Part shown: one piece after another, positions 42,244 through 52,592 of the stretch
How the letters are laid out: every line of letters starts with the position of its first letter
Position numbering within the stretch: the stretch's first letter is position 1
Position numbers and translations under genes: made by a program
Source of the DNA: Streptomyces sp. CB01635
GTDB lineage: Bacteria; Actinomycetota; Actinomycetes; Streptomycetales; Streptomycetaceae
Assembly (NCBI RefSeq): GCF_002803065.1
Contig: NZ_NNBL01000009.1
Span: 185,526 to 249,525 of the forward strand
DNA: 64,000 nucleotides
Direction of reading: 5' to 3'
The notes under the pieces: model-generated
The model's input: only the letters and a program-made list of their open reading frames with translations
Told to the model about the DNA's origin: nothing
The model's database searches: none

Positions 42244-43638
42244 TCACTGCCGTCGATGAGGGAACGGCACCCGCAAATCCACCATGGTGTACTCGGTGGC
42301 GTCCTGGGGCAGTACGACTGCCAGCGGCGCGTAGTGATAGTCGATGCCCTGTGGTCGTTTCGGCTGAGGTCGACCATTGAGCCCTTTGGGCCACTCGACG
42401 TCACCGGTTACGACCCGGACCGGAATCGTCCAGTAGTCACCGCGGCGGTACTGTGGGGCTCGCTCGACGTCTCCCTCGAAGCGGACTTCGACGCCGTCCT
42501 CGAGCACAAGCCAGGTGCCCTCCCTGATCTGCTGGGTACCCTCGCTGTCCACACCCGTATAGGTGTCACCGTCTCTCTGCTCCCTCCCTGCCGTCCCGTG
42601 GTCCCAGCGGCGAAGCAGCGGGTGACGTCCGGGAACCGTTCCGGCGTCCGGCTGGTAGGGATCCTGGGCCGGCTCGTGGTCGAGGGCGACCTTGCGCCTG
42701 GCGTGGTCAATCGCCTTGATGGTGTAGAGACGGGGGCATTCCTCCTCCCACGCGTCGGCGGCGGCGCGGCAGATGGAAGCGTCATCGACGATCTCGACCA
42801 CGTCGTCGATTTCGAGCCCCAGTTTGTCGTCCCGGCCTAGCGTCTCCAGCTCGATCGACGCACCGCTGACCGCCCTGATCGGCAGGATCACCGAGCCGTT
42901 TTCCCGGGACCACTTGAATGTCGCGGTCTCAGCGTTTCCGCCCCGGTGCACCTCGACTCGGTAGAGCTGATTCTCCGGCCCGCGATATCCGGACTGGGGC
43001 GGCACGTCACAAGGCGCGCTGTTGCCTTCGGGGTTGCGGACGCGGGCGGAGAGCAGTGGGCGAGGCCTGAACCTTCGACCGATCTGGTCGCGCAGGAACT
43101 GCGGTGCGGTCTTCATGTCGGGAATGAAGGATTCAGAGTCCAGATCCATCCAGCACAACTGCCAGACCACCCGGGTCCGTACCGTCGTGTCCGGGCCGTG
43201 CAGCCCCAGAGCGACCTCGCGAATGCGGGGCGCTTCCACAGCCGTGACCATGCGCTCCCAGACCCGCAGGTAGACCATGAAAGGACTGGTCGGGAGCTGG
43301 TCACGCTCCCGCCCTCGGTCGAGGTGCCCGTCCGGCTGGCTCCAGTAGTCGGTCCCATCACATTCGCACAGGATTCCATCCACGTAGATCCGGCCCGGCG
43401 TCACGGTGAAGTTGCCTCCGTCGAACGTGTCGACGCAGAACCCACCAGGGCTGTGACCGGGACCGGAAGGAAACGCGACCGGCCCGAGCAGGTCGGCGGC
43501 CAGGGTGCGCATGTAGTGCAGCAGGATCGCTGTCTGCTCGTTGATCTCGGAGTCGAGCTGTACCCGGCCCTGCTGGGAAAGGACGGCCGAGAAACGCTGG
43601 GCCGGGTCGAAGGTGACCCGGGAGAAGTCTCCCTGCAT
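42244..43638 (-). CDS. DUF6519-type protein at the end of the eCIS operon
   Basis: A 464-residue protein from ATG 43638, with AGGGAG 9 nt upstream. The N-terminus QGDFSRVTFDPAQRFSAVLS leads into QQGRVQLDSEINEQTAILLH, the signature of DUF6519 proteins found at the distal end of actinobacterial eCIS operons. The rest is beta-rich. The family role is not established; association with tail-fibre or baseplate-periphery proteins is suggested by position. It follows the tail-protein-I-like gene by 83 bp, and is the only member here with a clear gap in front. Confidence 0.85.
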   Translation of the reverse strand: MQGDFSRVTFDPAQRFSAVLSQQGRVQLDSEINEQTAILLHYMRTLAADLLGPVAFPSGPGHSPGGFCVDTFDGGNFTVTPGRIYVDGILCECDGTDYWSQPDGHLDRGRERDQLPTSPFMVYLRVWERMVTAVEAPRIREVALGLHGPDTTVRTRVVWQLCWMDLDSESFIPDMKTAPQFLRDQIGRRFRPRPLLSARVRNPEGNSAPCDVPPQSGYRGPENQLYRVEVHRGGNAETATFKWSRENGSVILPIRAVSGASIELETLGRDDKLGLEIDDVVEIVDDASICRAAADAWEEECPRLYTIKAIDHARRKVALDHEPAQDPYQPDAGTVPGRHPLLRRWDHGTAGREQRDGDTYTGVDSEGTQQIREGTWLVLEDGVEVRFEGDVERAPQYRRGDYWTIPVRVVTGDVEWPKGLNGRPQPKRPQGIDYHYAPLAVVLPQDATEYTMVDLRVPFPHRRQ

Positions 43639-43721
43639 GCGTTTGTGCTCCCTGACTGAACGACGGTGTGCATGGCGGATGGTGACGGCTAGTGAGTTCT
43701 TGGCCCACTCGGGCGATGCGC

Positions 43722-45848
43722 TCATGTGGCGAAGAAGACTCCCGCGTTGCACCCGGCCGGGGTGTATTCGGCGAGGCGGGCACGCAGGTTGTCCTGACGC
43801 TGCGGACGGAACAGATCGTGCAGCGCGCCGGGTTCCGACCCGTCGTCCGCTCCGCGCCGGATCTCCTCAGCGCATGCGTCGGTGAGTCGGACGTAGTCGG
43901 GTGTGCCGTACCGCGTGCCGGCGAACTTCAGCGCGACGCGGTCCGGGTCGCCCGAGTGCTCGGGCTGGCAATACAAACGGCGCGGAGTACGGGAGCCGGG
44001 CGGCAGCCAGCAAAAACGCACACTGCCTTTTGTCTGCTGGGCGATCTGGACGTCGCCGTCCAGCAGACAGTTCTCCACCATGTCGACGGCGCGCGTGCGT
44101 ACCGAGCCGATGACGGTGGTACGCCGTGCCGTGAGGAGGGCGTGAGCGTACCGACCGTCCGGACCGGTCAGCGCCGCGAGCTCCGGGTGGGTGGCGTCGA
44201 GCACGCTGTCGGTGAGGAAGATCCGGTTGGGTTCGGCCGCGGCCTCGTCCCGGCTGACGACGACGGTGCCGAGAATGCTGTGCTCGATCTCGACGCAGAC
44301 CGGCGTGCCGATCAGCTCCAGGCTTGCCTCCTCGGGCGACCGCGGCAAGCCATGCGCGCCGAGGTCCCAGCCGGGCACGAACGTGCAGTGCCGGACGATG
44401 AGTTGTCCCACCTTGCCCCGGACCTGGACGCTGCCCCCGGTCACCATGAGACCGTCGAGAACGATGCGCGGCAGGTTCCCTTCGCGCGGCCCGGTGCCGG
44501 TGATCCGCAAGGAGGCGGGGCCGTTCTCGGTCCGGTCAGGCAGTGCGAGCACCGGTCGTGAACCGTCCTCGGCGCGCAGGGTGAGACGGTCTTCCGGCTC
44601 GAGAAGGATGTTCTTGAGGTCACGATGGACGTCGTTCCCGGTGATTTCGATGATCGCTTCGGGACTGTGCGGCCTTTCGGAGCGCCACCGCTCAATCGCA
44701 TCGGTGATCCTGTGGTGTTCCTCGCGCGGACCGACCCGGTAGCGAACGACGGTTGGGCCCACCGTGTTCCCCGGACGGGGGTACTCACCGCCGCCGAAGT
44801 CACTCGGAAACGCATGGTGGTAGGTCACCCGGACGCCTCGCTCCAGGTCCGTCTGCTCGGGAAACCTGATGCGTCCGAGAACCGGGTCGAGAGCCACCTG
44901 TCCGGCGCGTGGGGAGTAGCTCCAATCGGACAGGTCTGCGGACACGATGCGGTCGAGGGCCGCGACATCAAGGTCGGGGTGTGGTCCGGTCCATACGCAC
45001 ACGCTCTTGAGCGGGCCGTAGTAGTCGTAGAGCCGCTCGGTCAGAGCTCTGCGCCGGATGGGCGCCGGGACATTCATCTCGTCCGCGACGTGGCAGGCCG
45101 ACGGTTCAGGAACCGGCTTGGTGAACAGCTCGGTGTCGTTTCCGAGAATGCTGAAGGTGTAGCACGACCGGGCCCGGTCCACACAGAGCGCCGGGGCCAT
45201 GGTCACCGGGTGGGCCCGCAGTCGCCACACGTGGAGGCCGACACCAGGGATGTTGTACTGGCCGACGCGGCGTGAGGAGTCGGCGCGGGGTACTTCGACG
45301 GTGTGAGCCAGCTCGTCGAACGGCCCGTCGATCCGGTCCAGGGTGTCGATTCGGCGCAGGTCGACCAGGCCACCGCGGCGCAGTCGCCGCCGTGCGTCGT
45401 AATCCTCGGTGGTGTACCGCCGGATCGGCTGGGTGACGGCGAGCAGACGGCGGCACTCCACCGCCCGGCTGGGCCAGTCCGCGACATCGGCGGCCAGGTC
45501 TTCGAGCAGGGCGAGGGTGCCCTTGCGCCGGCGGTTGGCGACTGTGTTCGCGACCTCCCTGCGGGGCGCGGCTGCGGCGAGCAGCCCGTACGCAGGCGAA
45601 GAGTTGTCGGAGAGCGCGGCGGTCGTCCCGGGCAGTATGCGGTAGCGAACGAGGTCGCCGATGTACGGCACCACCCAGTCCTCGCAGGTCTCGATGAACC
45701 AGTTGTCGTAGAGCTGCTCGATGTCGTCCTGGACGACACGGGCCTGAGCGGCGATGACCGAGAGCAGTTCGTACAGCTTGCTGCCGTGCTCCGCGTCGAG
45801 CCGTCGGTGGACGGCGGGCAACAGCGCGTACACCTGGTCGGGAGTCAT
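43722..45848 (-). CDS. Phage tail protein I-like / beta-helix protein of the eCIS
   Basis: A 708-residue protein. The N-terminal 200 residues (YELLSVIAAQARVVQDDIEQ; WFIETCEDWVVPYIGDLVRY) match phage tail protein I/P2 gpI-like baseplate proteins. The C-terminal half (RIVLDGLMVTGGSVQVRGKV; LIVRHCTFVPGWDL; HSILGTVVVSRDEA) has the short repeating strands of a right-handed beta-helix, typical of receptor- or polysaccharide-contacting parts. It overlaps the upstream baseplate gene by ATGA (45845-45848). It is probably the outer baseplate to fibre connector. Confidence 0.85.
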   Translation of the reverse strand: MTPDQVYALLPAVHRRLDAEHGSKLYELLSVIAAQARVVQDDIEQLYDNWFIETCEDWVVPYIGDLVRYRILPGTTAALSDNSSPAYGLLAAAAPRREVANTVANRRRKGTLALLEDLAADVADWPSRAVECRRLLAVTQPIRRYTTEDYDARRRLRRGGLVDLRRIDTLDRIDGPFDELAHTVEVPRADSSRRVGQYNIPGVGLHVWRLRAHPVTMAPALCVDRARSCYTFSILGNDTELFTKPVPEPSACHVADEMNVPAPIRRRALTERLYDYYGPLKSVCVWTGPHPDLDVAALDRIVSADLSDWSYSPRAGQVALDPVLGRIRFPEQTDLERGVRVTYHHAFPSDFGGGEYPRPGNTVGPTVVRYRVGPREEHHRITDAIERWRSERPHSPEAIIEITGNDVHRDLKNILLEPEDRLTLRAEDGSRPVLALPDRTENGPASLRITGTGPREGNLPRIVLDGLMVTGGSVQVRGKVGQLIVRHCTFVPGWDLGAHGLPRSPEEASLELIGTPVCVEIEHSILGTVVVSRDEAAAEPNRIFLTDSVLDATHPELAALTGPDGRYAHALLTARRTTVIGSVRTRAVDMVENCLLDGDVQIAQQTKGSVRFCWLPPGSRTPRRLYCQPEHSGDPDRVALKFAGTRYGTPDYVRLTDACAEEIRRGADDGSEPGALHDLFRPQRQDNLRARLAEYTPAGCNAGVFFAT

Positions 45849-48800
45849 GGGATCCTCCGCAGGACGAGAGTCTCGGGCAGCGACGGATCGAGGAGTACGA
45901 GCTGGGCAGGGCGGAGGGCCCGCCGCACCACCATCGCGGTGCCGGGAGTTCGAGGGACGCCGTCGGGATTCAGCAGAGCCAGCTGCTCTTCCGTGAGTCC
46001 GTTGGCGGCGGCCACCGAGGCGCTCGTTTCCTCGGGGGCCGGAGTGTAGAGGGTCTCGCGGTACCCCGCCGGGTGGCCTGGCACGCAGGGGGAGGCCGTG
46101 AGTTCCCGCGCGAACCGGATGACGCCGGCCGCGTCGACATCGTCCCCCACACCGCCGAAGGCGTCGACATCCACGAAGTCGACCCCGGGGACTGCCTGCG
46201 CGGCCGCGATGGCGGCGCTCAGGAAGACGGGCTGGGCGAGCTCTGCCGCGGCGAAACCCAACCGGTCCAGCAGGGCGTCCCGGACGGCCTGTTCGACCAC
46301 GTCCCGCGAATGGTCCGGCAACGTGCGGACACCGAGCGACAGTACAAGCCGTACCCGTTCGCAGACCTCCACGCGCACCGGCAACGCCGGATCCCCGTAC
46401 CGGCTGAGAGCCGACTGAAGAGCTTCCAGGAGCAGTGAGCGGGCATCGAGGGGGGCGTTGTCTGCGGCGTCGACGGTCACGTGCACGAACTGACGAGCGC
46501 CGACGGGGCAGCGGCGCGCGACGGCTTTGCCGATGCCGGCGAAGGCCAGAGCGAAGTCCTCATAGTCACGGACCGACACCAGTCGGTCGAGGGCGCTGAG
46601 CCGCAAAGGGATACTACGGCGGGCCTCTTCCCGGCCGTCGGCATCCGTGCCTCCGGTGGCGGGCAGCGGATTGGTGACTCCGCTGACCCCAAGGGGCCGG
46701 CTGACCACGTGATTGACCTGTCCGGCCGCGACATTGCCCGGGGTACCTCCACCGATGCGGTAGTGAGCCGTGACGTTCTCCACACCGGTCGGAAGCCGGG
46801 ACCCATGGCGTCCGTCGCCGAACTCGACCGCTGTTCCGCCGTCGATGCCGACGCGCAGACGGTAGGCAAGAGTGGCCGGGTCGGCCTCGTTCAGATCGGC
46901 GATCCGGGGCCATTCCACACCGGAAACCCGGACGGTCAGGGTTTCTCTCGCGCCGTCGGGCGTGCGTGCGGGAAGCCAGGTGAGAGGGCCCTGACGCAGC
47001 GGGAAGACCTGCCCCGCCTGCGTGGCGTCTCCGCTGCCGAGAATCTCGTTCCGGGTCTCACCCGCGGTCGCGAACACGACGTTGCCATGAATGACCACGG
47101 TGTCTCGGCGGTACCGGTAGGCAAGTTCCGTGGTCAAGGCGAGCGTGCTGCGTACGCCGTGGCCGAAAGGGGTGTCGTCGAGTCCTTGATGTACTCCGCC
47201 GAGCATGACGAGTTCAGTGCCCTGGACTCCGGAGACATTCGGGATGTCGGTGCGTTCCCCGGAGACGATCAGCCAGCGACCGGGAGTGAGTCCCTCGTAG
47301 GCACCGGCGAGTTCGATCGCGTCGCCGGCGACCACGGACGTATCCGGAGGATCGGCGAGGGCAAGCGTCTCGCCGGCGGCCCAGACGGTGGTTGCGCGTC
47401 GGGCGGAGAGGTCGCCGGGATCGTCGGTCCACGGCTCAGCAAGCCGCAGACGGGTCACCCGTGCGGCATAGTGCTCGTCGGCCACGGCCAGTTGAGTGAC
47501 GTCGGTGACCTGAATGATCCGAGTCTTCGTATGGCCGTCCGTCCGGCGCACGGCAATCCAGGTGCCAGGCAGGATCGTGTCGTACACCGAGTCCAACAGG
47601 AGAACTCTCCCGTCGTCGGTGGATTCGTCCGGGCCGGGCGGGTCGGTGGAATCCACCGACCTGAGCAGCCTTCTGACGCTTGCCACGTCAGGGATCGTCG
47701 CACCGAGGGGAGCTGCTTTCACGCGGAAGCACTGCACGCCGGGCGGGTCGGCGGCGCTGACCGAGACGGTACCGAGGGCGCGGTAGAGCGTTTCGGCGAG
47801 GTGGGGACTCTTCGCGGTGAGCAGACGTGACATGGCATCAGAGTCCGGGCCGAAGAGTTCGGTGACAGGGGTGGCCATTTCACTGGGGTTGCGAGGAGGC
47901 CGGGACGGGGGGCGCTCCAGCCCGTGCAGAACTTGACGGCCGAGGCTCAGGGGATTTACGGAGGGTTCCCCGTCAGAGCTGCTCGGAGGGCGCTTCCCGG
48001 CGGTACCCGTGGGCGGGCCTGTGACGGCCCCGGCGGCAGTTCTGACAGCCGCGACCCGAGCGGTCACCTTGTCGAGCAGTTCGGCAGCGTGCGCCGCGTC
48101 GGCCTGCGCCCCGGAGAGGCGCTCGCGGAACGCTTGCAGTTTGTCGTCGAGTGTTTCCGCCAGTGCATCCGGATCACGGAGGATGTCACCGGCGTGCAGG
48201 ACTTCGCGCAACACTCTCAGGAAGTCCTCGAACGGTTTGGACGGCTGCGGCTTCCGTACGGCCTTGTCCACGTCCTCGCGAAAGGCCTGTACCTCGCGCT
48301 TCAACTGGTGGGCCGGACCTGGCGCTTTGAGCAGTACGGTGCTCCGCCTGCGATACGGGTCCAGTCGAGTGCTCTCCACGAGACGAGTGACGTTCCGGCT
48401 GGGATCGCCGAACGTGAAGAGCAGACGGTCACCGGCGCCGAGGTTGGGCTGGACGCCGTCGAGTTCGAGCGACGGCATGATCTCGGCGGCATCGGGATCG
48501 ATAGAAGGGGGAACGGTCCCACGGACCGGAAGCTGGTTCCATTCGGCGCGGGCGCTGAGTTCCTCCGAGGTCTCGAAGACCTGGGGCAGCCCACCGGGCG
48601 GTGGAGCGCTTTTCACCTGCGAGCCGGCCGGGATGGTGCAGCGAGTGCCTGCGTCGAGGGTGTAGGCGAGGAAGGTGCCGGCCGCGAGCGGTGGGCGAGG
48701 CCGGTGGCCGACCAGCCGTCCGAGCCTGACCAGAGACTCCTGCTCGGTCGCGGTGCGCAGGTATCCCTCGTTGACGATCCGTTCCTGATAGAAGGTCAGG

Positions 48801-49045
48801 ATGTCGGCGATCAGTGCCCAGCCCTCCATGAGGGCGATGGAAGGATCGTCGGGTTCACGTGTGGTCAGCCCGGCGAGTGACGAGTGATCGGTGCTGGACA
48901 AGCCAGCGAGCATCGACGTCAGGAACTGGTCGTAGATACCCGCGCGGTACTGCAGCGCCGGCAGGGCGGGCCGGTTCCAGATCCTTGCCGGCGTGGTCGA
49001 CCGGGTACCGGGGCAGCTGCCGCAACGGCAGGCCGACGGGCTCAT
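45845..49045 (-). CDS. Large baseplate protein (baseplate-J-like, Afp12/Pvc12 type)
   Basis: A 1066-residue protein. A cysteine cluster near the N-terminus (CRCGSC) and NRPALPALQYRAGIYDQFLT form the entry block common to such baseplate assembly proteins. EGWALIADILTFYQERIVNE follows. The C-terminal part has the J-like feature VTNPLPATGGTDADGREEAR ahead of VSVRDYEDFALAFAGIGKAV. It probably forms the baseplate wedge together with the 942-residue homologue next door. The two overlap by 4 nt (49042-49045). Confidence 0.88.
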   Translation of the reverse strand: MSPSACRCGSCPGTRSTTPARIWNRPALPALQYRAGIYDQFLTSMLAGLSSTDHSSLAGLTTREPDDPSIALMEGWALIADILTFYQERIVNEGYLRTATEQESLVRLGRLVGHRPRPPLAAGTFLAYTLDAGTRCTIPAGSQVKSAPPPGGLPQVFETSEELSARAEWNQLPVRGTVPPSIDPDAAEIMPSLELDGVQPNLGAGDRLLFTFGDPSRNVTRLVESTRLDPYRRRSTVLLKAPGPAHQLKREVQAFREDVDKAVRKPQPSKPFEDFLRVLREVLHAGDILRDPDALAETLDDKLQAFRERLSGAQADAAHAAELLDKVTARVAAVRTAAGAVTGPPTGTAGKRPPSSSDGEPSVNPLSLGRQVLHGLERPPSRPPRNPSEMATPVTELFGPDSDAMSRLLTAKSPHLAETLYRALGTVSVSAADPPGVQCFRVKAAPLGATIPDVASVRRLLRSVDSTDPPGPDESTDDGRVLLLDSVYDTILPGTWIAVRRTDGHTKTRIIQVTDVTQLAVADEHYAARVTRLRLAEPWTDDPGDLSARRATTVWAAGETLALADPPDTSVVAGDAIELAGAYEGLTPGRWLIVSGERTDIPNVSGVQGTELVMLGGVHQGLDDTPFGHGVRSTLALTTELAYRYRRDTVVIHGNVVFATAGETRNEILGSGDATQAGQVFPLRQGPLTWLPARTPDGARETLTVRVSGVEWPRIADLNEADPATLAYRLRVGIDGGTAVEFGDGRHGSRLPTGVENVTAHYRIGGGTPGNVAAGQVNHVVSRPLGVSGVTNPLPATGGTDADGREEARRSIPLRLSALDRLVSVRDYEDFALAFAGIGKAVARRCPVGARQFVHVTVDAADNAPLDARSLLLEALQSALSRYGDPALPVRVEVCERVRLVLSLGVRTLPDHSRDVVEQAVRDALLDRLGFAAAELAQPVFLSAAIAAAQAVPGVDFVDVDAFGGVGDDVDAAGVIRFARELTASPCVPGHPAGYRETLYTPAPEETSASVAAANGLTEEQLALLNPDGVPRTPGTAMVVRRALRPAQLVLLDPSLPETLVLRRIP

Positions 49046-51870
49046 CGCCCTCCTCGCAGGTCCAGGGTCAGCCAGCCGTTCTCCGGCCGGGTGGAGTCGC
49101 CGTCGAGTCGCGCGATCTCCAGGGGACGCAGCCTCAACACGCCAGAGGGCGGGACATCCGGGCCGGGGCTCGCCCCGCCGTCAGTGAATCGGTGGAGCCG
49201 GCGCAGCCGCGTCACCTCGGCGTGCCGGACCCCGGGGACCCCGGCCACCGCGGCGACCAGCGCACTCGCCCGTACCGGTGTGCCGAAGGTGAGGACGCCG
49301 GGATCGAAAAAGCCCAGTCCACCCCCGGGTTGCGGGCCGGGCCGCAGCGCCCGCAGCAGGGCCTGGCGGACGTGACCGGCGAGGTGATCGGGGTCGACGA
49401 ACACGGTGAGGGCCACGTCGAGGGGTACCTGAAGTGCGGGCCCGGTGACCACGTCATGGCCGATGCGGCGAAATCTGTGCAGGGCCAGCCTCACGTCCTC
49501 GGACAGCCTGTGCGGCAGATCAGATGTGCCCTCAGCGTCGAGCGCCACGTCCGCCTCGTACCAGCTGCCCGTCCAGCGGAGGGCGGCGGCGGCCCGCTGC
49601 ACTCCCGGGTGCCCGACGGCGAGCGTCTCGTAGTCCTCGGCCGTGACAGCCCTGACCAGCCTGCGAAATGGCTCCCGAGGTGCGGCCAGCCGTACTTGCG
49701 CGACGGGTTCGGGGTCGGTTCCACCCGCCGCCGGCAATGGATTGCGAACGCGGATGACGCCGTCCAACAGGGTGGAACGGGAACGGGACGCGATCCGGTT
49801 GATGGCTTCGCTGCCGACGTTGCCGGACCGGCCGTTGCCGGTGCGATAGGAGGCCAGGAGTCGCTGTCCCGGAAGCGGTGCGGCTCCGGTACGGCCGTCT
49901 CCGAACCTGACACTGAGCCGCCCCTCCTCATCGCTCTCGCCCACCACGTGGCGGTCGCGAGGGCCGCTGGCCAGCAGGTCGCGGCGTGGTGTCCAGGCGT
50001 CGCCACCGCTGTCGGTGCCCTCGGCCCAGATCCGTACGGCGGGGACAGCCTCGCGCGGGTCCGGACGCAAGCCGGCGCACGCCGGGCCGTGCAGTGCGGG
50101 GTTGTCCGGGTCGATCAACCCCGCGGCATCCTCGCCCCAGGTCTGCGTGAGTTCCCACCCGATGTCGGCGCGGTCGAGCACGTAGCCGGATCGGGCCCGC
50201 CCGGCCAGTGCCTCGAGTCGGCGCAGTTTGGGATACAGGTACTCGTCGAAACGTGAGAGGAGGGAAGCCAGGTCGAACCGGGAACTCCGGTCGTCGCGCA
50301 TCCTGGTGAGGAGGCCCGCCTCGAACAGTGTTTCCAGGAAGTCGCGGTCGGCGGCGGACAGCGTCGCACCGGAGCGGTGCATGTCCCTCAGCCGGGCACG
50401 GGCACGGGCGGCCAGACGGGACAGCTGTCGGCTCTGCCCCACGGAGACGTCCGCCGGGCGCGGATAGGGCGCGGACCAGGTGACCTGTGTACCGCACAGC
50501 GTGGACATGAAGCGACGGTTGGTACGAGGTGGGACCGACCCGGGGCAGGTCTGCTCGGGGCTGCGTTCGGCGGGTCCTTCGACCGTTTCGGGGAGGCCGT
50601 CGGGCCCCCAGCTGTTTTCGATGCCGTGCTCGACGAGAATGGTGTTCCCCCGCGCCACGACGGTCTTCGGGCCGCGGCTGTGTCCCCTGCGGGTGGTGAC
50701 GCGCAAGGGGAAAGCGAGTGCGTCCTCGTCGGCCCATTCGACATCGAGCACCTTGGTGTCGTAGAGCACGTCGATGCTCTCTGTGACCCGGGTGAGGCGG
50801 ACGGCCTGCCGGTGAGTGGGATCGCGATCCGCCATACTTCCGGTCCACGGGTCCGCGATCTCCTCGAACACGAGCACATCGCCGGGGGCGAGCAGCAGCG
50901 GGCGGTCCCTTCCCTTGTGACGGGGCCGCTGGTCCAGAAGCGTGGCCCGGGTGGTGCCGGCGGGCAGGCAGTGGTCCTGATCGCCCCAGGTCCACAGGTC
51001 GATGCTGTTGTGCTCGGGGCGGAGGACGATGTCCCGCCGTTCCAGTGGCCGGTAGACGGGGTGGCGGCCGTCCGTCAGCAGCTCGGCCGGGAGTACGGCG
51101 CCCGTCTGCGGGATACGGCCCGGCGGGAAGGCGGTGAAGGCGAGGTCGTCCGGCCGCAGCTTCAGCTGTTCGCTGGTCTCGACGCACACGAAGGTACGGG
51201 CCGCGCAGCCGTCGTGCATCGGATAGTCCACCAGGCGGGCATGGCGTCGTACCGAGGTACGCAGCCGTGCCGTGTCGAAGTACGCCTCGGTCGCCACGGC
51301 GTCTTGCTGGTAACTGAGCTGGTCACCGATGTGGGCGAGGAGTTCGACGAGGGTGACGCCGAGATCGGGTGCGTGCCGCTCGGTCCACTCCGGCATGGTG
51401 AGGGCTAGTCGTTCGAACAGCAGACGGCGGAAACTCGCGTAGTCCTTGGCGAGGTAGTCGATGGCCGGTGCCGGGTGGGTCGGCAGCAGACCGGTGCCGT
51501 CGGCCGGCGCCGGAGCCTCGGGGTCGGCTTGTCGGAACGAGAATTCGAAACTGTCGTAGCAGCGGTCGAAGCCCTGCCCGAGTGCGCGAAGCCGGTAGAC
51601 GAACCCGTCACCCGGCCGGTCGAGTTCCATGGTCAGGCAGTTCGCCGGGTCGGCCATGCTGGTGACGGAGACGATGCGGATGCCATTGCCCCGCCGTCCG
51701 CCATCGACACGGAAGCTGTGCCGGTCCAGCCGCTCGGGGAGCCTACCGAAGAATAGGACGGTGAGACTGCGTCGGCCGGCGTCGACCGAGACACTCTCGA
51801 TGCCGGCCAGCCCGGCAGCCCGCACCGCGGCGCGTCGCTGCTCGTCGTCACGGAGCGGATGGGCGCTCAA
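49042..51870 (-). CDS. Baseplate-J-like wedge protein (Afp11/Pvc11 type)
   Basis: A 942-residue protein. The block IDYLAKDYASFRRLLFERLA, followed by VTLVELLAHIGDQLSYQQDA, is the recognised core of these proteins. RVRNPLPAAGGTDPEPVAQV lies ahead of VTAEDYETLAVGHPGVQRAA in the C-terminal J domain. It is partner to the 1066-residue protein in the wedge, which holds the sheath and triggers contraction. It overlaps gp25 (51867-51870). Confidence 0.9.
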   Translation of the reverse strand: MSAHPLRDDEQRRAAVRAAGLAGIESVSVDAGRRSLTVLFFGRLPERLDRHSFRVDGGRRGNGIRIVSVTSMADPANCLTMELDRPGDGFVYRLRALGQGFDRCYDSFEFSFRQADPEAPAPADGTGLLPTHPAPAIDYLAKDYASFRRLLFERLALTMPEWTERHAPDLGVTLVELLAHIGDQLSYQQDAVATEAYFDTARLRTSVRRHARLVDYPMHDGCAARTFVCVETSEQLKLRPDDLAFTAFPPGRIPQTGAVLPAELLTDGRHPVYRPLERRDIVLRPEHNSIDLWTWGDQDHCLPAGTTRATLLDQRPRHKGRDRPLLLAPGDVLVFEEIADPWTGSMADRDPTHRQAVRLTRVTESIDVLYDTKVLDVEWADEDALAFPLRVTTRRGHSRGPKTVVARGNTILVEHGIENSWGPDGLPETVEGPAERSPEQTCPGSVPPRTNRRFMSTLCGTQVTWSAPYPRPADVSVGQSRQLSRLAARARARLRDMHRSGATLSAADRDFLETLFEAGLLTRMRDDRSSRFDLASLLSRFDEYLYPKLRRLEALAGRARSGYVLDRADIGWELTQTWGEDAAGLIDPDNPALHGPACAGLRPDPREAVPAVRIWAEGTDSGGDAWTPRRDLLASGPRDRHVVGESDEEGRLSVRFGDGRTGAAPLPGQRLLASYRTGNGRSGNVGSEAINRIASRSRSTLLDGVIRVRNPLPAAGGTDPEPVAQVRLAAPREPFRRLVRAVTAEDYETLAVGHPGVQRAAAALRWTGSWYEADVALDAEGTSDLPHRLSEDVRLALHRFRRIGHDVVTGPALQVPLDVALTVFVDPDHLAGHVRQALLRALRPGPQPGGGLGFFDPGVLTFGTPVRASALVAAVAGVPGVRHAEVTRLRRLHRFTDGGASPGPDVPPSGVLRLRPLEIARLDGDSTRPENGWLTLDLRGGR

Positions 51871-52238
51871 GACGCTGTCCCGCCGCGCATGAGCACGCTG
51901 TGACTCTCCCCGGTGGCTGTCAGAACGTAGTTCACGGAAACGGTCAGGGCCGACTCTTCAGCTCTGACCGTCAGGGACTCCACGGTGAGCAGGTCTCCCA
52001 GCCAGCGCTGCAGCGCGGCCTGCGCGGTCATCTCGACGGCCGCAGCGAGTTCCGGGCCGTTCTGGGCGAACACCAGGTCGAGCAGACCGCAGCCGAAGTC
52101 TGGCCGGTTCACCCGTTCACCGGGGGTGGTGAAGAGCACCTGCTCGACCATGTCGCGGACATGGTCGGCGTGTGGGGTCGTCGCCGTGCGACCGCTCGCG
52201 TCGACGTTGAAAGGGAAGTCGATGTGCATCGCGCTCAT
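51867..52238 (-). CDS. gp25/GPW-like baseplate protein
   Basis: A 123-residue protein. HADHVRDMVEQVLFTTPGER followed by VNRPDFGCGLLDLVF is the gp25 motif (E-R-V-N-R-P-D-F-G-x-G-L), and the fold is the standard small alpha/beta baseplate lysozyme-like subunit. In contractile systems it joins sheath to wedge and nucleates sheath assembly. ATG 52238 overlaps the PAAR-like stop by ATGA, and its own stop overlaps the next start. Confidence 0.93.
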   Translation of the reverse strand: MSAMHIDFPFNVDASGRTATTPHADHVRDMVEQVLFTTPGERVNRPDFGCGLLDLVFAQNGPELAAAVEMTAQAALQRWLGDLLTVESLTVRAEESALTVSVNYVLTATGESHSVLMRGGTAS

Positions 52239-52582
52239 GTCCCCCGCACCCGAAGCTGCATAGCCTGGACCATGGGCGGGCTGGGCGGTGTGCCGACCCC
52301 GACGCCCGCGCCGAAGCTCGGGGGCGGTGTCGGCTGGAGCAGCACCGGCAGTCGGTTGACCAGTACCCGGGTGGACATCTGGGTCCACCGAATACTCGTA
52401 CAGGGCGGCGCCCCCAGGGAGGCCGCCGGGAAAGCGCAGCCGAGGACGACGAAGGTGTCCGCCGTCGTGGCGACGGGTTGTGAGCCGACGAGGACCCGCT
52501 GTTGGGCCGGTGCCGGAGGGTTCGCGGACCCTTGGTGGGCGCACGTCATGGTGGCACCGCTGTGGAGAATCAGTCCGGGCAT
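52235..52582 (-). CDS. PAAR-like spike-tip protein
   Basis: A 115-residue protein starting MPGLILHSGATMTCAHQG, typical of actinobacterial eCIS tip proteins. It has further cysteines (VVLGCAFP, APPCTSI) but no full P-A-A-R repeat. It follows the spike gene at a 10-bp gap and precedes gp25 with a 4-nt overlap. It would cap the spike and pierce the target or cell envelope. The identification is by position and general resemblance. Confidence 0.75.
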   Translation of the reverse strand: MPGLILHSGATMTCAHQGSANPPAPAQQRVLVGSQPVATTADTFVVLGCAFPAASLGAPPCTSIRWTQMSTRVLVNRLPVLLQPTPPPSFGAGVGVGTPPSPPMVQAMQLRVRGT

Positions 52583-52592
52583 CTTGTCCTCC

